The notes beneath the pieces were generated by a model. That model did no database searches, was not told the DNA's origin, and worked only from the letters and a program-made list of their open reading frames with translations. 64,000 bases of DNA. Origin: DATGMS01 sp040905145. Lineage in GTDB: Bacteria > Bacteroidota > Bacteroidia > Cytophagales > Cyclobacteriaceae. Below are positions 1-8,625 of the stretch, piece after piece. The stretch lies in contig JBBDSC010000202.1 in NCBI GenBank assembly GCA_040905145.1, forward strand, positions 1 to 64,000, read 5' to 3'. Position numbers and translations under genes: made by a program. Numbering within the stretch: the stretch's first letter is position 1; every line of letters begins with the position of its first letter.

Positions 1-451
1 GTAATTCAGGACCAGGTCATTTCCGGGAAAACACATCTGCTATTGAATTCTATGTTAGGCTGAAAGCCTGCTACACCACAACTTGGGGCAACGAGTGCAT
101 CTGCCTAATAAGTGCCGCTTTTAAAGTTAAATTGCGACACCACAATTTACGGCCTTACCTTCTTATTTTGAATTTTTTTAGGCCAAGTCAGGAGTTCTGA
201 GTTTTATTTTTTGATGATCCAAGGAATTTTGAATAGGAGGCGTCAAGTAAGTTTATGATATAATTTGTTGATTACTGGAGAAGATTTGATGCTTTTCCAA
301 ATTTATTTTACATGTAAATTGAAAAAGGTATCCTTTCTTCTCTGGGAATAAAAACAACTAGAGAGATAAATAAGAGGTATATTTGCTCATACGAATATAA
401 AATTTTTTAAACAAAACTTATTCCTTTACCTTTACTGCAAGAAGAAAAAAA
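1..451. other. Leader region upstream of sucA, no recognised gene
   Basis: No reading frame here has a recognisable product. One forward frame stays open from the window edge to about 200 and could be the tail of a gene cut by the edge, but its cysteine-rich, low-conservation look argues against coding. The word ACACCACAA occurs twice (73-81 and 138-146) about 65 bp apart. The last 90 bp are very AT-rich and probably hold the sucA promoter. Confidence 0.5.
378..385 (+). promoter_or_regulatory. Possible Bacteroidota -7 box for sucA
   Basis: TATATTTG matches the TAnnTTTG -7 element used by the primary sigma factor of Bacteroidota. It would place the start site near 392, about 60 nt before the sucA ATG. 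No convincing TTG -33 element lies at the usual distance upstream, so this is a weak call from one box only. Confidence 0.3.
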
Positions 452-3247
452 ATGGACAAATTTTCATACATTTCAAATGCCCATGTGGCTTATATCGATG
501 AGCTTTATCAAGACTTTAAGAAAGATCCTGCATCGATAGATGCAAGTTGGAAATCTTTTTTTGATGGTTTTGATTTTGCCATTACCAAATTCGGAGAAGA
601 TGACAACAATGGTGGTGCGACTTCTGTAGCTCCTGCAAAAAGCCCTGTGAATGGCAACCTTGCTACCAAAGGCACTATGATGGATATGGAGCAATTGCCC
701 AAGGAAATCAAGGTAAGGGCCCTTATCCATGCCTACCGCTCTAGGGCGCATCTTAAATCCAAGACCAATCCGGTCAGGGAAAGGTTGGATCGAAAAGCTT
801 TGATAGGTATTGAACACTTTGGCTTAAGTGAAGAGGATTTAAATACTGAGTTCCAGGCAGGAAATGAGATAGGGATAGGTAATGCCAAACTTAGTAAAAT
901 TATTGAGTCCCTACGCAAGATTTATGAGGGACCCATGGGCTTTGAATACCTCTACATCCGTGATCCGGAAATATTGGATTGGTTGAGGATCAAAATTGAG
1001 AAAGAGGCCCTTGCTTTCAATCCTTCTTTAGAGCAAAAGAAAAGGATCCTTTCCAAACTGAACGAAGCCGTGGTTTTCGAAAATTTCTTGCATACCAAAT
1101 ACCTTGGGCAAAAGAGGTTTTCACTGGAAGGTGGGGAAAACTCCATTCCTTTCCTGGACGCGCTCATTAACAAATCCGCAGACCTTGGTGTGGAAGAAGT
1201 CATGATAGGTATGGCACATAGAGGACGTTTGAACGTTTTGTCAAACATCATGGGCAAAACTTATGAGCAGATTTTTTCGGAATTTGAAGGAACCGCCAAG
1301 CCGGACCTCACCATGGGGGATGGGGATGTAAAATACCACTTGGGATTTGCCAGTGATATCATAACCCCCTCCAATAAAAAAGTACATTTGAAATTGGCTC
1401 CAAATCCATCTCACCTAGAAGCAGTCAATCCGGTGGTGGAAGGCTTTATCAGGGCCAAATTAGATTCTCAGCATGAAGGAGATGTCAAAAAAGCAGTCCC
1501 CATATTGATTCATGGGGATGCAGCGGTAGCTGGACAGGGTATTGTATATGAAGTTACCCAGATGGCAGGTCTTAAAGGCTATCACACCGGAGGGACCATC
1601 CACTTTGTGATCAACAATCAGGTGGGTTTTACTACGGACTTTGATGACGGAAGAACATCCATCTACTGTACTGATGTAGCGAAGATCATCGATGCTCCTG
1701 TGATTCATGTCAATGGGGATAATGCAGAAGCGGTAGTTTTCGCTGCCCAATTGGCCGCAGAGTTCCGTCAAAAATTCAACAGGGACATCTTTGTGGATAT
1801 GGTCTGTTACAGGAGGCATGGGCACAATGAAGCAGATGAACCTAAATTTACCCAACCGGAACTGTACAACATCATTTCCAAGCATCCGAATCCGAGGGAA
1901 ATTTATGCCAAACAACTCATGGAAAAAGGGGCTATTGATGCTGAAATAGCCAAGCAACTGGATAAAGAATTCCGGCAGTTGCTTCAGGATCGGTTGAACA
2001 TGGTGAAAGAAAAGCCACTTCCCTACCAATTCACCAGGTTTGAACAGGAATGGAAATCATTGAGAAGGTCCACCCCGGAAGATTTTGAGCAGTCCCCTGA
2101 TACCAGTATCACCGCAGAAGCCATTGAAAAGGTAGCGAAAGCTTTGACGGCTATTCCGCAAGGTTTCAAGCCCCTTAAGCAAATTGAATTCCAGATAAAG
2201 CAGCGGAAAGACATGTTCTTCAACTCCAAGTTCCTGAACTGGGCAGCGGCAGAACTGCTGGCTTATGGCTCTTTGTTGCTGGATGGAAAGACGGTGAGGA
2301 TAACGGGACAGGATTGTCAACGGGGGACATTCTCCCATAGACATGCGGTGATCCATGATGCCAATACCAATAAGCCCTATAATTCCCTGAAGGAATTAAA
2401 GGACAGTAAAGGTCAGTTCTACATTTATAACTCACTTTTGTCGGAATATGGCGCACTGGGTTTTGAATATGGCTATGCCTTGGCAAACCCACATGCTCTT
2501 TGCGTGTGGGAAGCCCAATTTGGGGATTTTGCCAATGGCGCACAGACCATGATCGATCAGTTTATTACCTCGGCAGAATCTAAATGGCAAAAAATGAACG
2601 GGCTGGTGATGCTCCTTCCCCATGGCTATGAAGGCCAAGGACCTGAGCACTCCAATGCGAGGCCTGAAAGATTTTTACAACTTTCCGCAGAGTATAACAT
2701 GGTAGTGGCCAACATTACGGAGCCCTCCAATTTCTTTCACCTACTGAGGCGGCAATTGACCTGGGAGTTTAGAAAACCCTGTATTGTCATGTCCCCCAAA
2801 TCCCTGCTAAGACATCCTAAAGTAACCTCCCCTATAGAAGAATTTACCAAAGGGAGGTTTAAGGAACTTATCCTTGATGAGGAGGTAGATCCAAAAAAAG
2901 TGACAAGGGTGGTCTTATGTTCAGGAAAAATCTATTACGACCTGGCGGAAGCAAGGGAAAAGGAAAAAATCAATGATGTAGCCATCTTTAGGGTAGAGCA
3001 ATTGCACCCTTTGCCAAAGAAAAAGATTTTAGAGGCATTAAAATCCTATAAAGATGTGGAGATTTTATGGGTGCAGGAAGAACCTGAAAACATGGGCTAT
3101 TGGACCTATATTGTCCGCATGCTTTATAAATACCTGAAAATGGACGTAATTGCCCGAAAACATAGTGCCTCTCCTGCCACAGGTTATATGAAAGTACACC
3201 AAGAAGAACAAAAGGCAATTATCAACAAAGCATTGCGCATACAATAA
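452..3247 (+). CDS. sucA: 2-oxoglutarate dehydrogenase E1 component
   Basis: Thiamine-diphosphate E1 subunit of the 2-oxoglutarate dehydrogenase complex (TCA cycle, cytosol). It decarboxylates 2-oxoglutarate and passes the succinyl group to the lipoyl arm of E2. At 931 residues it has full family length. The N-terminal E2-docking segment (about residues 4-45, FSYISNAHVAYIDELY) is present. The ThDP/Mg region is visible as HGDAAVAGQG (about 353), HVNGDNAEAV (about 420) and RRHGHNEADEP (about 455), followed by the transketolase-like pyrimidine domain from about 590. MAHRGRLNVL (about 253) is a further family hallmark. It is followed by odhB after 103 nt and lpdA further down, so the three complex subunits are encoded together. 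Nothing is unusual in the protein. Confidence 0.97.
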   Translation: MDKFSYISNAHVAYIDELYQDFKKDPASIDASWKSFFDGFDFAITKFGEDDNNGGATSVAPAKSPVNGNLATKGTMMDMEQLPKEIKVRALIHAYRSRAHLKSKTNPVRERLDRKALIGIEHFGLSEEDLNTEFQAGNEIGIGNAKLSKIIESLRKIYEGPMGFEYLYIRDPEILDWLRIKIEKEALAFNPSLEQKKRILSKLNEAVVFENFLHTKYLGQKRFSLEGGENSIPFLDALINKSADLGVEEVMIGMAHRGRLNVLSNIMGKTYEQIFSEFEGTAKPDLTMGDGDVKYHLGFASDIITPSNKKVHLKLAPNPSHLEAVNPVVEGFIRAKLDSQHEGDVKKAVPILIHGDAAVAGQGIVYEVTQMAGLKGYHTGGTIHFVINNQVGFTTDFDDGRTSIYCTDVAKIIDAPVIHVNGDNAEAVVFAAQLAAEFRQKFNRDIFVDMVCYRRHGHNEADEPKFTQPELYNIISKHPNPREIYAKQLMEKGAIDAEIAKQLDKEFRQLLQDRLNMVKEKPLPYQFTRFEQEWKSLRRSTPEDFEQSPDTSITAEAIEKVAKALTAIPQGFKPLKQIEFQIKQRKDMFFNSKFLNWAAAELLAYGSLLLDGKTVRITGQDCQRGTFSHRHAVIHDANTNKPYNSLKELKDSKGQFYIYNSLLSEYGALGFEYGYALANPHALCVWEAQFGDFANGAQTMIDQFITSAESKWQKMNGLVMLLPHGYEGQGPEHSNARPERFLQLSAEYNMVVANITEPSNFFHLLRRQLTWEFRKPCIVMSPKSLLRHPKVTSPIEEFTKGRFKELILDEEVDPKKVTRVVLCSGKIYYDLAEAREKEKINDVAIFRVEQLHPLPKKKILEALKSYKDVEILWVQEEPENMGYWTYIVRMLYKYLKMDVIARKHSASPATGYMKVHQEEQKAIINKALRIQ

Positions 3248-3350
3248 ATACCCCCGATCTATCATTGAAACATGGATAATGGGTTTAATTTTATAATCTA
3301 AAATGTGAAATTAACCTTGGGCATAGGGGTCCGGGGGTAAAACAAAAAAC

Positions 3351-4922
3351 ATGAGCATAGAAATCAAAGTCCCCACAGTAGGGGAATCAATCACAGAGGT
3401 TACCATAGGCCAATGGTTCAAGAATGATGGGGACTATGTGGAAATGGATGAAGTAATCTGTGAACTGGAGTCGGAAAAAGCCACTTTTGAATTGACCTCA
3501 GAAGCGGCAGGGGTGTTGCACACCAGCGCCCAAGAAGGGGACAGCCTGGAAGTCGGTGCGGTGATCTGTACCATTGACACCAACGCCTCTGCCGGGGAAG
3601 CTTCTTCTGAAGAGCAAGCAGAAAAGTCCGAAGGCAGCCAGGAAAAGTCTGAAAAAGAATTATCTGCTCCTTCTACTGACAGTAAAACCGGTGAGGTAAA
3701 AGAAATGATTGTGCCCACGGTTGGAGAATCCATTACAGAAGTGACTTTAGCCAATTGGCTAAAAGAAGAGGGGGACTTTGTGACCTTGGATGAAATAATC
3801 GCCGAGGTGGATTCTGATAAAGCAACTTTTGAATTACCTGCGGAAGCAAGTGGAATATTAAGACATATAGCCCAGGAAGGTGATACCTTGGAGATCGGAG
3901 GATTGATCTGCAAGATAGAAGTCGGTGAAGAGGGAGAAAGTTCATCTGCCCAGCCCACCGGTGAAAAATCAGCTTCCACACCTGCACCGTCAGGTGATAC
4001 TTCTGATAAGGAAACCTATGCTACCGGACATGCTTCGCCGGCTGCCGCGAAAATATTGGCAGAAAAAGGGATAGACTCTTCTTCCATTAAAGGAACTGGT
4101 AAGGATGGTAGAATTACTAAAGAGGATGCTGAAAATGCCAAAAAAGCTGAAAAGCCAGCCAAACCTGCTGAAAGCCAAATAAGTAAAGAGAAAGAACCAG
4201 AGGCCCCCAAAGCTGCTGGTTCACGTGATACCAGGAGAGAAAAAATGTCTTCTTTGCGTAGGACCATTTCAAAAAGATTGGTCAGCGTGAAGAACGAAAC
4301 AGCCATGTTGACCACCTTTAATGAGGTCAATATGCAGCCCGTCATGGAATTACGTAAAAAATATAAGGAAATGTTTAAGGAGAAGCATAATGCCAATTTA
4401 GGGTTTATGTCTTTCTTCACCAAGGCTGTTTGCGTGGCGTTACAGGAATGGCCTGCAGTAAATGCCCAGTTGGACGGGAATGAGATTGTTTATAATGATT
4501 TCTGCGATATTTCCATTGCCGTATCCTCACCAAAAGGTCTGGTAGTCCCTGTGATTAGAAATGCGGAAAGTTTGACTTTTGACCAGATTGAGAAAGAGGT
4601 GGTAAGGCTGGCCACCAAAGCCAGGGACGGCAAGTTGACCATAGAAGAAATGACCGGTGGGACTTTTACCTTGACCAACGGAGGTATATTTGGTTCTATG
4701 ATGTCTACTCCTATCATCAATGCACCACAAGCCGCTATTTTGGGCATGCACAATATAGTGGATAGAGCGGTAGTAGAAAATGGACAAGTTGTGGTCAGAC
4801 CTGTGATGTATCTTGCCCTTTCATACGATCACAGGATTATCGATGGCCGCGAATCAGTAAGCTTCCTTGTTCGCGTGAAGCAGTTGCTCGAAGACCCGGC
4901 AAGGCTGTTGCTTGGGGTTTAG
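3351..4922 (+). CDS. odhB: Dihydrolipoyllysine succinyltransferase (E2), two lipoyl domains
   Basis: E2 core of the 2-oxoglutarate dehydrogenase complex; transfers succinyl from lipoamide to CoA. The 523-residue protein carries two N-terminal lipoyl domains, with lipoylated lysines K43 (ESEKATFEL) and K157 (DSDKATFEL). They are joined by Ser/Glu-rich and Ala/Pro-rich linkers. A peripheral-subunit-binding domain follows at about 224-264 (ASPAAAKILAEKGID) and the catalytic domain fills the rest. The active-site HRxxDG motif is H494-R-I-I-D498-G. E. coli SucB has one lipoyl domain, so the doubled arm is a variation. The pairing with sucA, and the GESITEV lipoyl signature typical of the 2-oxoglutarate enzyme, favour the succinyl- over the acetyltransferase. 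Confidence 0.95.
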   Translation: MSIEIKVPTVGESITEVTIGQWFKNDGDYVEMDEVICELESEKATFELTSEAAGVLHTSAQEGDSLEVGAVICTIDTNASAGEASSEEQAEKSEGSQEKSEKELSAPSTDSKTGEVKEMIVPTVGESITEVTLANWLKEEGDFVTLDEIIAEVDSDKATFELPAEASGILRHIAQEGDTLEIGGLICKIEVGEEGESSSAQPTGEKSASTPAPSGDTSDKETYATGHASPAAAKILAEKGIDSSSIKGTGKDGRITKEDAENAKKAEKPAKPAESQISKEKEPEAPKAAGSRDTRREKMSSLRRTISKRLVSVKNETAMLTTFNEVNMQPVMELRKKYKEMFKEKHNANLGFMSFFTKAVCVALQEWPAVNAQLDGNEIVYNDFCDISIAVSSPKGLVVPVIRNAESLTFDQIEKEVVRLATKARDGKLTIEEMTGGTFTLTNGGIFGSMMSTPIINAPQAAILGMHNIVDRAVVENGQVVVRPVMYLALSYDHRIIDGRESVSFLVRVKQLLEDPARLLLGV

Positions 4923-4930
4923 TAGGTATT

Positions 4931-4961
4931 TAGTATGTGGTATATGGTATTTAGTATTTGG
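4931..4961 (+). repeat. Left flank repeat of the inserted four-helix-bundle gene
   Basis: A run of GTATNTGG / GTATTTAG words starting 8 nt after the odhB stop. TAGTATTTGG (4952-4961) and GTATGTGGTAT (4933-4943) reappear as reverse complements on the other side of the broken gene, at 5460-5469 and 5450-5460. The arrangement suggests imperfect terminal inverted repeats bounding an inserted unit, or a low-complexity target. Confidence 0.45.
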
Positions 4962-5026
4962 CGTAAAATGCCCCTGTTTCATAATATGGATTAACAAATT
5001 AAACATAGTGTAAATGGCGGCAGGTA

Positions 5027-5380
5027 ATGGGTAGGCATCGATATGAAGACCTTGATGTATGGAAGAAATCTGTTGATTTGGCTGTTGAGGTAAGCTTTAG
5101 GACTCGGAAATTTCCTGATTTTGAAAAGTTTTCATTAGTAACCCAAACTAATCGGGCAGCCTACTCTATATCGAATAATATTTCTGAGGGAGCTGGACGA
5201 GGTGAAAATGGAGAATTTAGGAATTTCCTTCATTATGCTCTTGGATCTTTAAATTAGCTGGAAAATGAACTTCTTTTGGCTTTTCGCTTAGAATACATGT
5301 CAGATGAAGAGCATCAGGTTTTTAAATCAAAAACTGAAATAATCAAGAAGATGCTTATAAATTTAATTAAAACCCTTTAG
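5027..5380 (+). pseudogene. Four-helix-bundle (23S rRNA intervening-sequence) protein, broken by an in-frame TAG
   Basis: The first 76 residues match the four-helix-bundle family first seen in 23S rRNA intervening sequences: RYEDLDVWKKSVDLA, FPDFEKFSLVTQTNRAA, SISNNISEGAGRG, then GEFRNFLHYALGSLN. A TAG at 5255-5257 ends the frame, yet the same frame continues for 41 codons (LENELLLAFRLEYMSDEEHQ...) to a TAG at 5378-5380. The restored protein would be 118 residues, the family's usual length. Family members have Glu at the stop position (GSLxEL), so one GAG-to-TAG change explains the break. The function of these proteins is not settled. The gene sits alone between odhB and lpdA, flanked by inverted-repeat words, which suggests an insertion that has since decayed. 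A sequencing error could also explain the stop. Confidence 0.75.
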
Positions 5381-5446
5381 AATAATAATTCAAATTGGGC
5401 TAAAACTAAAAACCGAAGTTTAATTACAAATATTTTTGCCTCATTT

Positions 5447-5469
5447 CTAATACCACATACCAAATACTA
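5447..5469 (-). repeat. Right flank repeat of the inserted four-helix-bundle gene
   Basis: Carries ATACCACATAC (5450-5460) and CCAAATACTA (5460-5469), the reverse complements of words in the left flank at 4933-4943 and 4952-4961. The order of the two words differs between flanks, so the inverted repeat is imperfect. It ends about 50 nt before the lpdA start. Confidence 0.45.
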
Positions 5470-5519
5470 TAACAAACCAACTGTAAATACTCAACAAAAA
5501 CAGGAAAGCAACGGAAATA

Positions 5520-6920
5520 ATGACATACGACCTAATTATAATCGGATCAGGACCAGGAGGATATGTAGCTGCTATTAGGGCGGCACAACTGGGGATGAAG
5601 ACCGCCATAATCGAAAAGTATCCTACCTTGGGAGGAACCTGCCTGAATGTTGGGTGTATTCCATCCAAGGCCTTGTTGGATTCCTCTGAACATTACCATA
5701 ATGCAGCAAACACTTTTAAGAACCATGGGATTGACCTGAAAGATTTGAAGGTTAACCTGGCGCAAATGATCAGCCGGAAAGAGGAGGTTGTGAAGCAAAA
5801 TGTTGACGGGATACAGTTCCTGATGAAAAAGAACAAGGTTGATGTATATCAGGGTGTTGGTTCTTTTATCGATAAAAATACGGTTAAAATAACTAAAGAT
5901 AGTAGTGATCCAGAAGAGATTACCGGAAAAAACATTATCATAGCCACTGGTTCCAAACCGGCTTCTTTACCGTTTATTAAATTGGATAAAGACCGGATTA
6001 TTACTTCCACGGAAGCATTAAACTTAAAAGAAATCCCTAAGCACCTCATCGTTATTGGAGGCGGGGTGATTGGACTGGAGTTGGGTTCTGTACTGGGTCG
6101 GATCGGTGCAAAAGTATCCGTGGTGGAATATATGGATTCCCTAATACCGACCATGGACAAGACCATGGGAAAAGAGCTGCAGAAATCCTTAAAGAAGCTT
6201 GGCTTTGAATTTTTCTTAAAACATAAGGTCACGGCTGTTGAAAAAAGCAATAAGGAAGTCACCGTAAAAGCAGAGAACAGCAAAGGGGAAGAAATCAGTC
6301 TAAAAGGGGACTATGTATTGGTATCTATAGGTAGAAAACCTTATACGGAAGGTTTGAATGCTGAAGCTGCAGGAGTCGAACTTAATGACAGTGGCCAAGT
6401 GGAGGTAAATGATCACCTGCAAACCAATATAGACAATATTTATGCGATCGGTGATGTGGTAAAAGGGGCGATGCTAGCCCACAAGGCTGAGGAAGAAGGC
6501 GTCTTTGTAGTTGAATCCATAGCAGGGCAAAAGCCCCACGTCAATTATCTTTTAATTCCCGGTGTGGTTTACACCTGGCCCGAAGTAGCTTCTGTGGGTT
6601 ATACAGAGGAACAGTTAAAAGAAAAGGGAAAGGCCTATAAGACCGGTAAATTTCCATTCATGGCCTCAGGAAGAGCAAGGGCTTCGGGGGATACCGATGG
6701 ATTGGTGAAAGTTTTGGCGGACCGGGAAACCGATGAAATTCTTGGTGTTCACATGATAGGGCCCAGGACGGCAGATATGATTGCGGAAGCTGTAGTGGCC
6801 ATGGAATACCGCGCCTCAGCCGAAGACATCGCCAGGATGTCCCATGCCCATCCTACGTATACGGAAGCTTTTAGGGAAGCCTGTCTGGCGGCTACCGAAA
6901 ACCGGGCGTTTCATATATAA
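5520..6920 (+). CDS. lpdA: Dihydrolipoyl dehydrogenase (E3)
   Basis: FAD enzyme that reoxidises dihydrolipoamide on E2 with NAD+, shared by 2-oxoacid dehydrogenase complexes. The 466-residue length is normal. The FAD-binding GSGPGG motif (9-14) is followed by the redox-active disulfide in GGTCLNVGCIPSK, cysteines C41 and C46. The NAD-binding motif is VIGGGVIGLELG (about 178-189). A second FAD contact is YAIGDVVKGAMLAHKA, and the C-terminal catalytic dyad is H444 with E449 in SHAHPTYTEAF. It lies downstream of sucA-odhB in the same direction, about 600 nt away because of the intervening broken gene, and is followed by a clear hairpin terminator. Confidence 0.96.
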   Translation: MTYDLIIIGSGPGGYVAAIRAAQLGMKTAIIEKYPTLGGTCLNVGCIPSKALLDSSEHYHNAANTFKNHGIDLKDLKVNLAQMISRKEEVVKQNVDGIQFLMKKNKVDVYQGVGSFIDKNTVKITKDSSDPEEITGKNIIIATGSKPASLPFIKLDKDRIITSTEALNLKEIPKHLIVIGGGVIGLELGSVLGRIGAKVSVVEYMDSLIPTMDKTMGKELQKSLKKLGFEFFLKHKVTAVEKSNKEVTVKAENSKGEEISLKGDYVLVSIGRKPYTEGLNAEAAGVELNDSGQVEVNDHLQTNIDNIYAIGDVVKGAMLAHKAEEEGVFVVESIAGQKPHVNYLLIPGVVYTWPEVASVGYTEEQLKEKGKAYKTGKFPFMASGRARASGDTDGLVKVLADRETDEILGVHMIGPRTADMIAEAVVAMEYRASAEDIARMSHAHPTYTEAFREACLAATENRAFHI

Positions 6921-6941
6921 AGTACAATGAAACCGAACATG

Positions 6942-6972
6942 AAGCCACTGGATTTTTCGGTGGCTTTTTTTA
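6942..6972 (+). terminator. Rho-independent terminator after lpdA
   Basis: Arms AAGCCAC (6942-6948) and GTGGCTT (6960-6966) enclose an 11-nt loop and run into a T tract. The hairpin begins about 20 nt after the lpdA stop and lies just before the 3' end of the convergent channel gene. Confidence 0.8.
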
Positions 6973-6990
6973 CTTCATGTGTGTAGGACC

Positions 6991-8316
6991 TCAATTTTCA
7001 ATTTTTGATAAAGCCAATGAATTGGTGAAGCCTACCTCGCGCAAATCTTCTCCTGTAGGAAGCTCAAATATTTCCAGATCAAAATGCTTTACTGCGGCTA
7101 TCAGATGATCAAAAATATCTGCCATAACAGCTTCATATTCCAACCACTCCACCGTATTGGTAAATACATAAAGTTCTAATGGCATTCCTTTTTCCGTCGG
7201 CGCCAACTGCCTTACCATCATGGTCATACCTTTGTGCGTTCCGGGATGGCTTTTCAGGTACCAATCCACATATTTTCGGAAGAGCCCCACATTGGTGAGG
7301 TTTCGTCCATTTATCGGAAGATGTCTATCAGCCCCAATCTGTTCATTGTGCTTTCGGATTTCGTCCCGTGCCTCGTCAATATAGGAACTGATGCCCTGTA
7401 TCTTTTTAAAGCGGGGCAACTCATCATCTGCGATATAGCGGATGCTGGCCTGCTTGATGTTGATTGACCTTTTGATGCGGCGTCCGCCGGAATCAGACAT
7501 GCCCCGCCAGTTTTGGAAGGAGTCAGAAATAAGGGTATAAGTGGGAATGGTGGTGATGGTTTTGTCCCAATTCTGGACCTTTACGGTGGTAAGGTTGATT
7601 TCCAATACATCGCCATCCGCACCATATTTTGGCATGGCAATCCAGTCCCCGATACGGACCATGTCATTGGTGGTCACCTGAATGCTGGCCACAAAACCCA
7701 TAATAGTATCCTTAAACATTAGCAGCAATACCGCGGAAGCCGCTCCCATGGCACCAAAAAACACCATTGGAGACTTGCCTGTGAGGGCCGAAAAAAGGTA
7801 TACTGCCCCAAATAAAAAGAAAACCATCTGGACCACCTGAAGGTAGCTTTCCATAGGCTTATCACGAAATGGCTGTTTTTCTTTCAACACATCGATGCCG
7901 GATTTTATGATGGACATCAATATCCATACGATCATAAATACCATGTAAATTTCCGTGAGCGCATCCAATGGCCGTATCCAGGCGGGGAAATCGGCAAAAA
8001 CAATCGGTATGGCGTTCTTTACCAAACTGAGAGGTGCTGCCAAGGCCAAATAATGTGGAAGCCTGTTTCTGGCCAAATACCCGAAAAAGGTTAGGCTGGA
8101 AGTATTGGTGATTTTCTGAAAGCCTTTCTTGAGTGCCGCCCTTACAAAAAATTGAAGTGCATAAACCAAAACCAGTACCACCATCAACAAAACCATCAAA
8201 TTCATGAAGGAAGCCACTGCTTCCGGAATTCCCCAGCCAATCAATCCTTCATAGGTCCACCTGCTAACGCCCATGAATCTTGAATTTTCAGTATCTATCC
8301 CAAGCACTTCCTTCAT
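6991..8316 (-). CDS. Mechanosensitive ion channel, YbdG/MscM type
   Basis: Inner-membrane MscS-superfamily channel that opens on membrane tension to release solutes on hypo-osmotic shock. The 441-residue protein closely follows the E. coli YbdG pattern. There are about five N-terminal membrane segments, then the pore-lining helix and beta domain with MGAASAVLLLMFKDTIMGF, then IGDWIAMPKYGADGDVLEI and WDKTITTIPTYTLISDSF. The C-terminal half holds GRRIKRSI, MTMMVRQLAPTEKGMPLE and YEAVMADIFDHL, all typical of YbdG rather than of minimal MscS. It is convergent with lpdA. A second, smaller MscS protein is encoded at 38535-39647. Confidence 0.92.
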   Translation of the reverse strand: MKEVLGIDTENSRFMGVSRWTYEGLIGWGIPEAVASFMNLMVLLMVVLVLVYALQFFVRAALKKGFQKITNTSSLTFFGYLARNRLPHYLALAAPLSLVKNAIPIVFADFPAWIRPLDALTEIYMVFMIVWILMSIIKSGIDVLKEKQPFRDKPMESYLQVVQMVFFLFGAVYLFSALTGKSPMVFFGAMGAASAVLLLMFKDTIMGFVASIQVTTNDMVRIGDWIAMPKYGADGDVLEINLTTVKVQNWDKTITTIPTYTLISDSFQNWRGMSDSGGRRIKRSINIKQASIRYIADDELPRFKKIQGISSYIDEARDEIRKHNEQIGADRHLPINGRNLTNVGLFRKYVDWYLKSHPGTHKGMTMMVRQLAPTEKGMPLELYVFTNTVEWLEYEAVMADIFDHLIAAVKHFDLEIFELPTGEDLREVGFTNSLALSKIEN

Positions 8317-8625
8317 ATTTATTTTTCCTTCTTTTGATATTTTTGTATTCCTAATCAGAGCAGATTAATTTTTAAAGTTAACTCTTTAAAAGCAGCTGCC
8401 CTGCAAAATGCCCGCAAAGCTAAAAATTATAGCTGGGAATAACCAGAAAGTAGCCGCATTTGATTGGTACCCAGTTGTTGAACTTTCTGTTGGTGTAGCT
8501 GCGCCTCTTTATTTTTTTACTGTTCCGGGGTTATTACTTCTAGTTGGGTAGCTTATCTTGGATTTTTTTTCTTAATTTTGCCCCAATTTAGCCATAAGTA
8601 TTTAAACTGCACAAACCTTCAAAGA
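8317..8625. promoter_or_regulatory. Divergent promoter region between mscM-like gene and carB
   Basis: No gene is visible. TAATTTTG at 8573-8580 could be a forward -7 box about 45 nt before the carB ATG. CAAAGCTA at 8415-8422 reads TAGCTTTG on the minus strand and could be the -7 box of the channel gene. Neither has a convincing -33 partner. Confidence 0.3.

Noticed and set aside
5255..5257. TAG readthrough or recoding
   Set aside because: All other genes use TAG as a normal stop (for example the DUF2071 gene at 21027-21029) and no context signal is seen; a nonsense change or error is simpler.
5027..5380. Diversity-generating-retroelement accessory protein (Avd-like) reading of the four-helix-bundle gene
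   Set aside because: Avd is a relative, but there is no reverse transcriptase, variable region or template repeat nearby; the sequence fits the rRNA intervening-sequence type.
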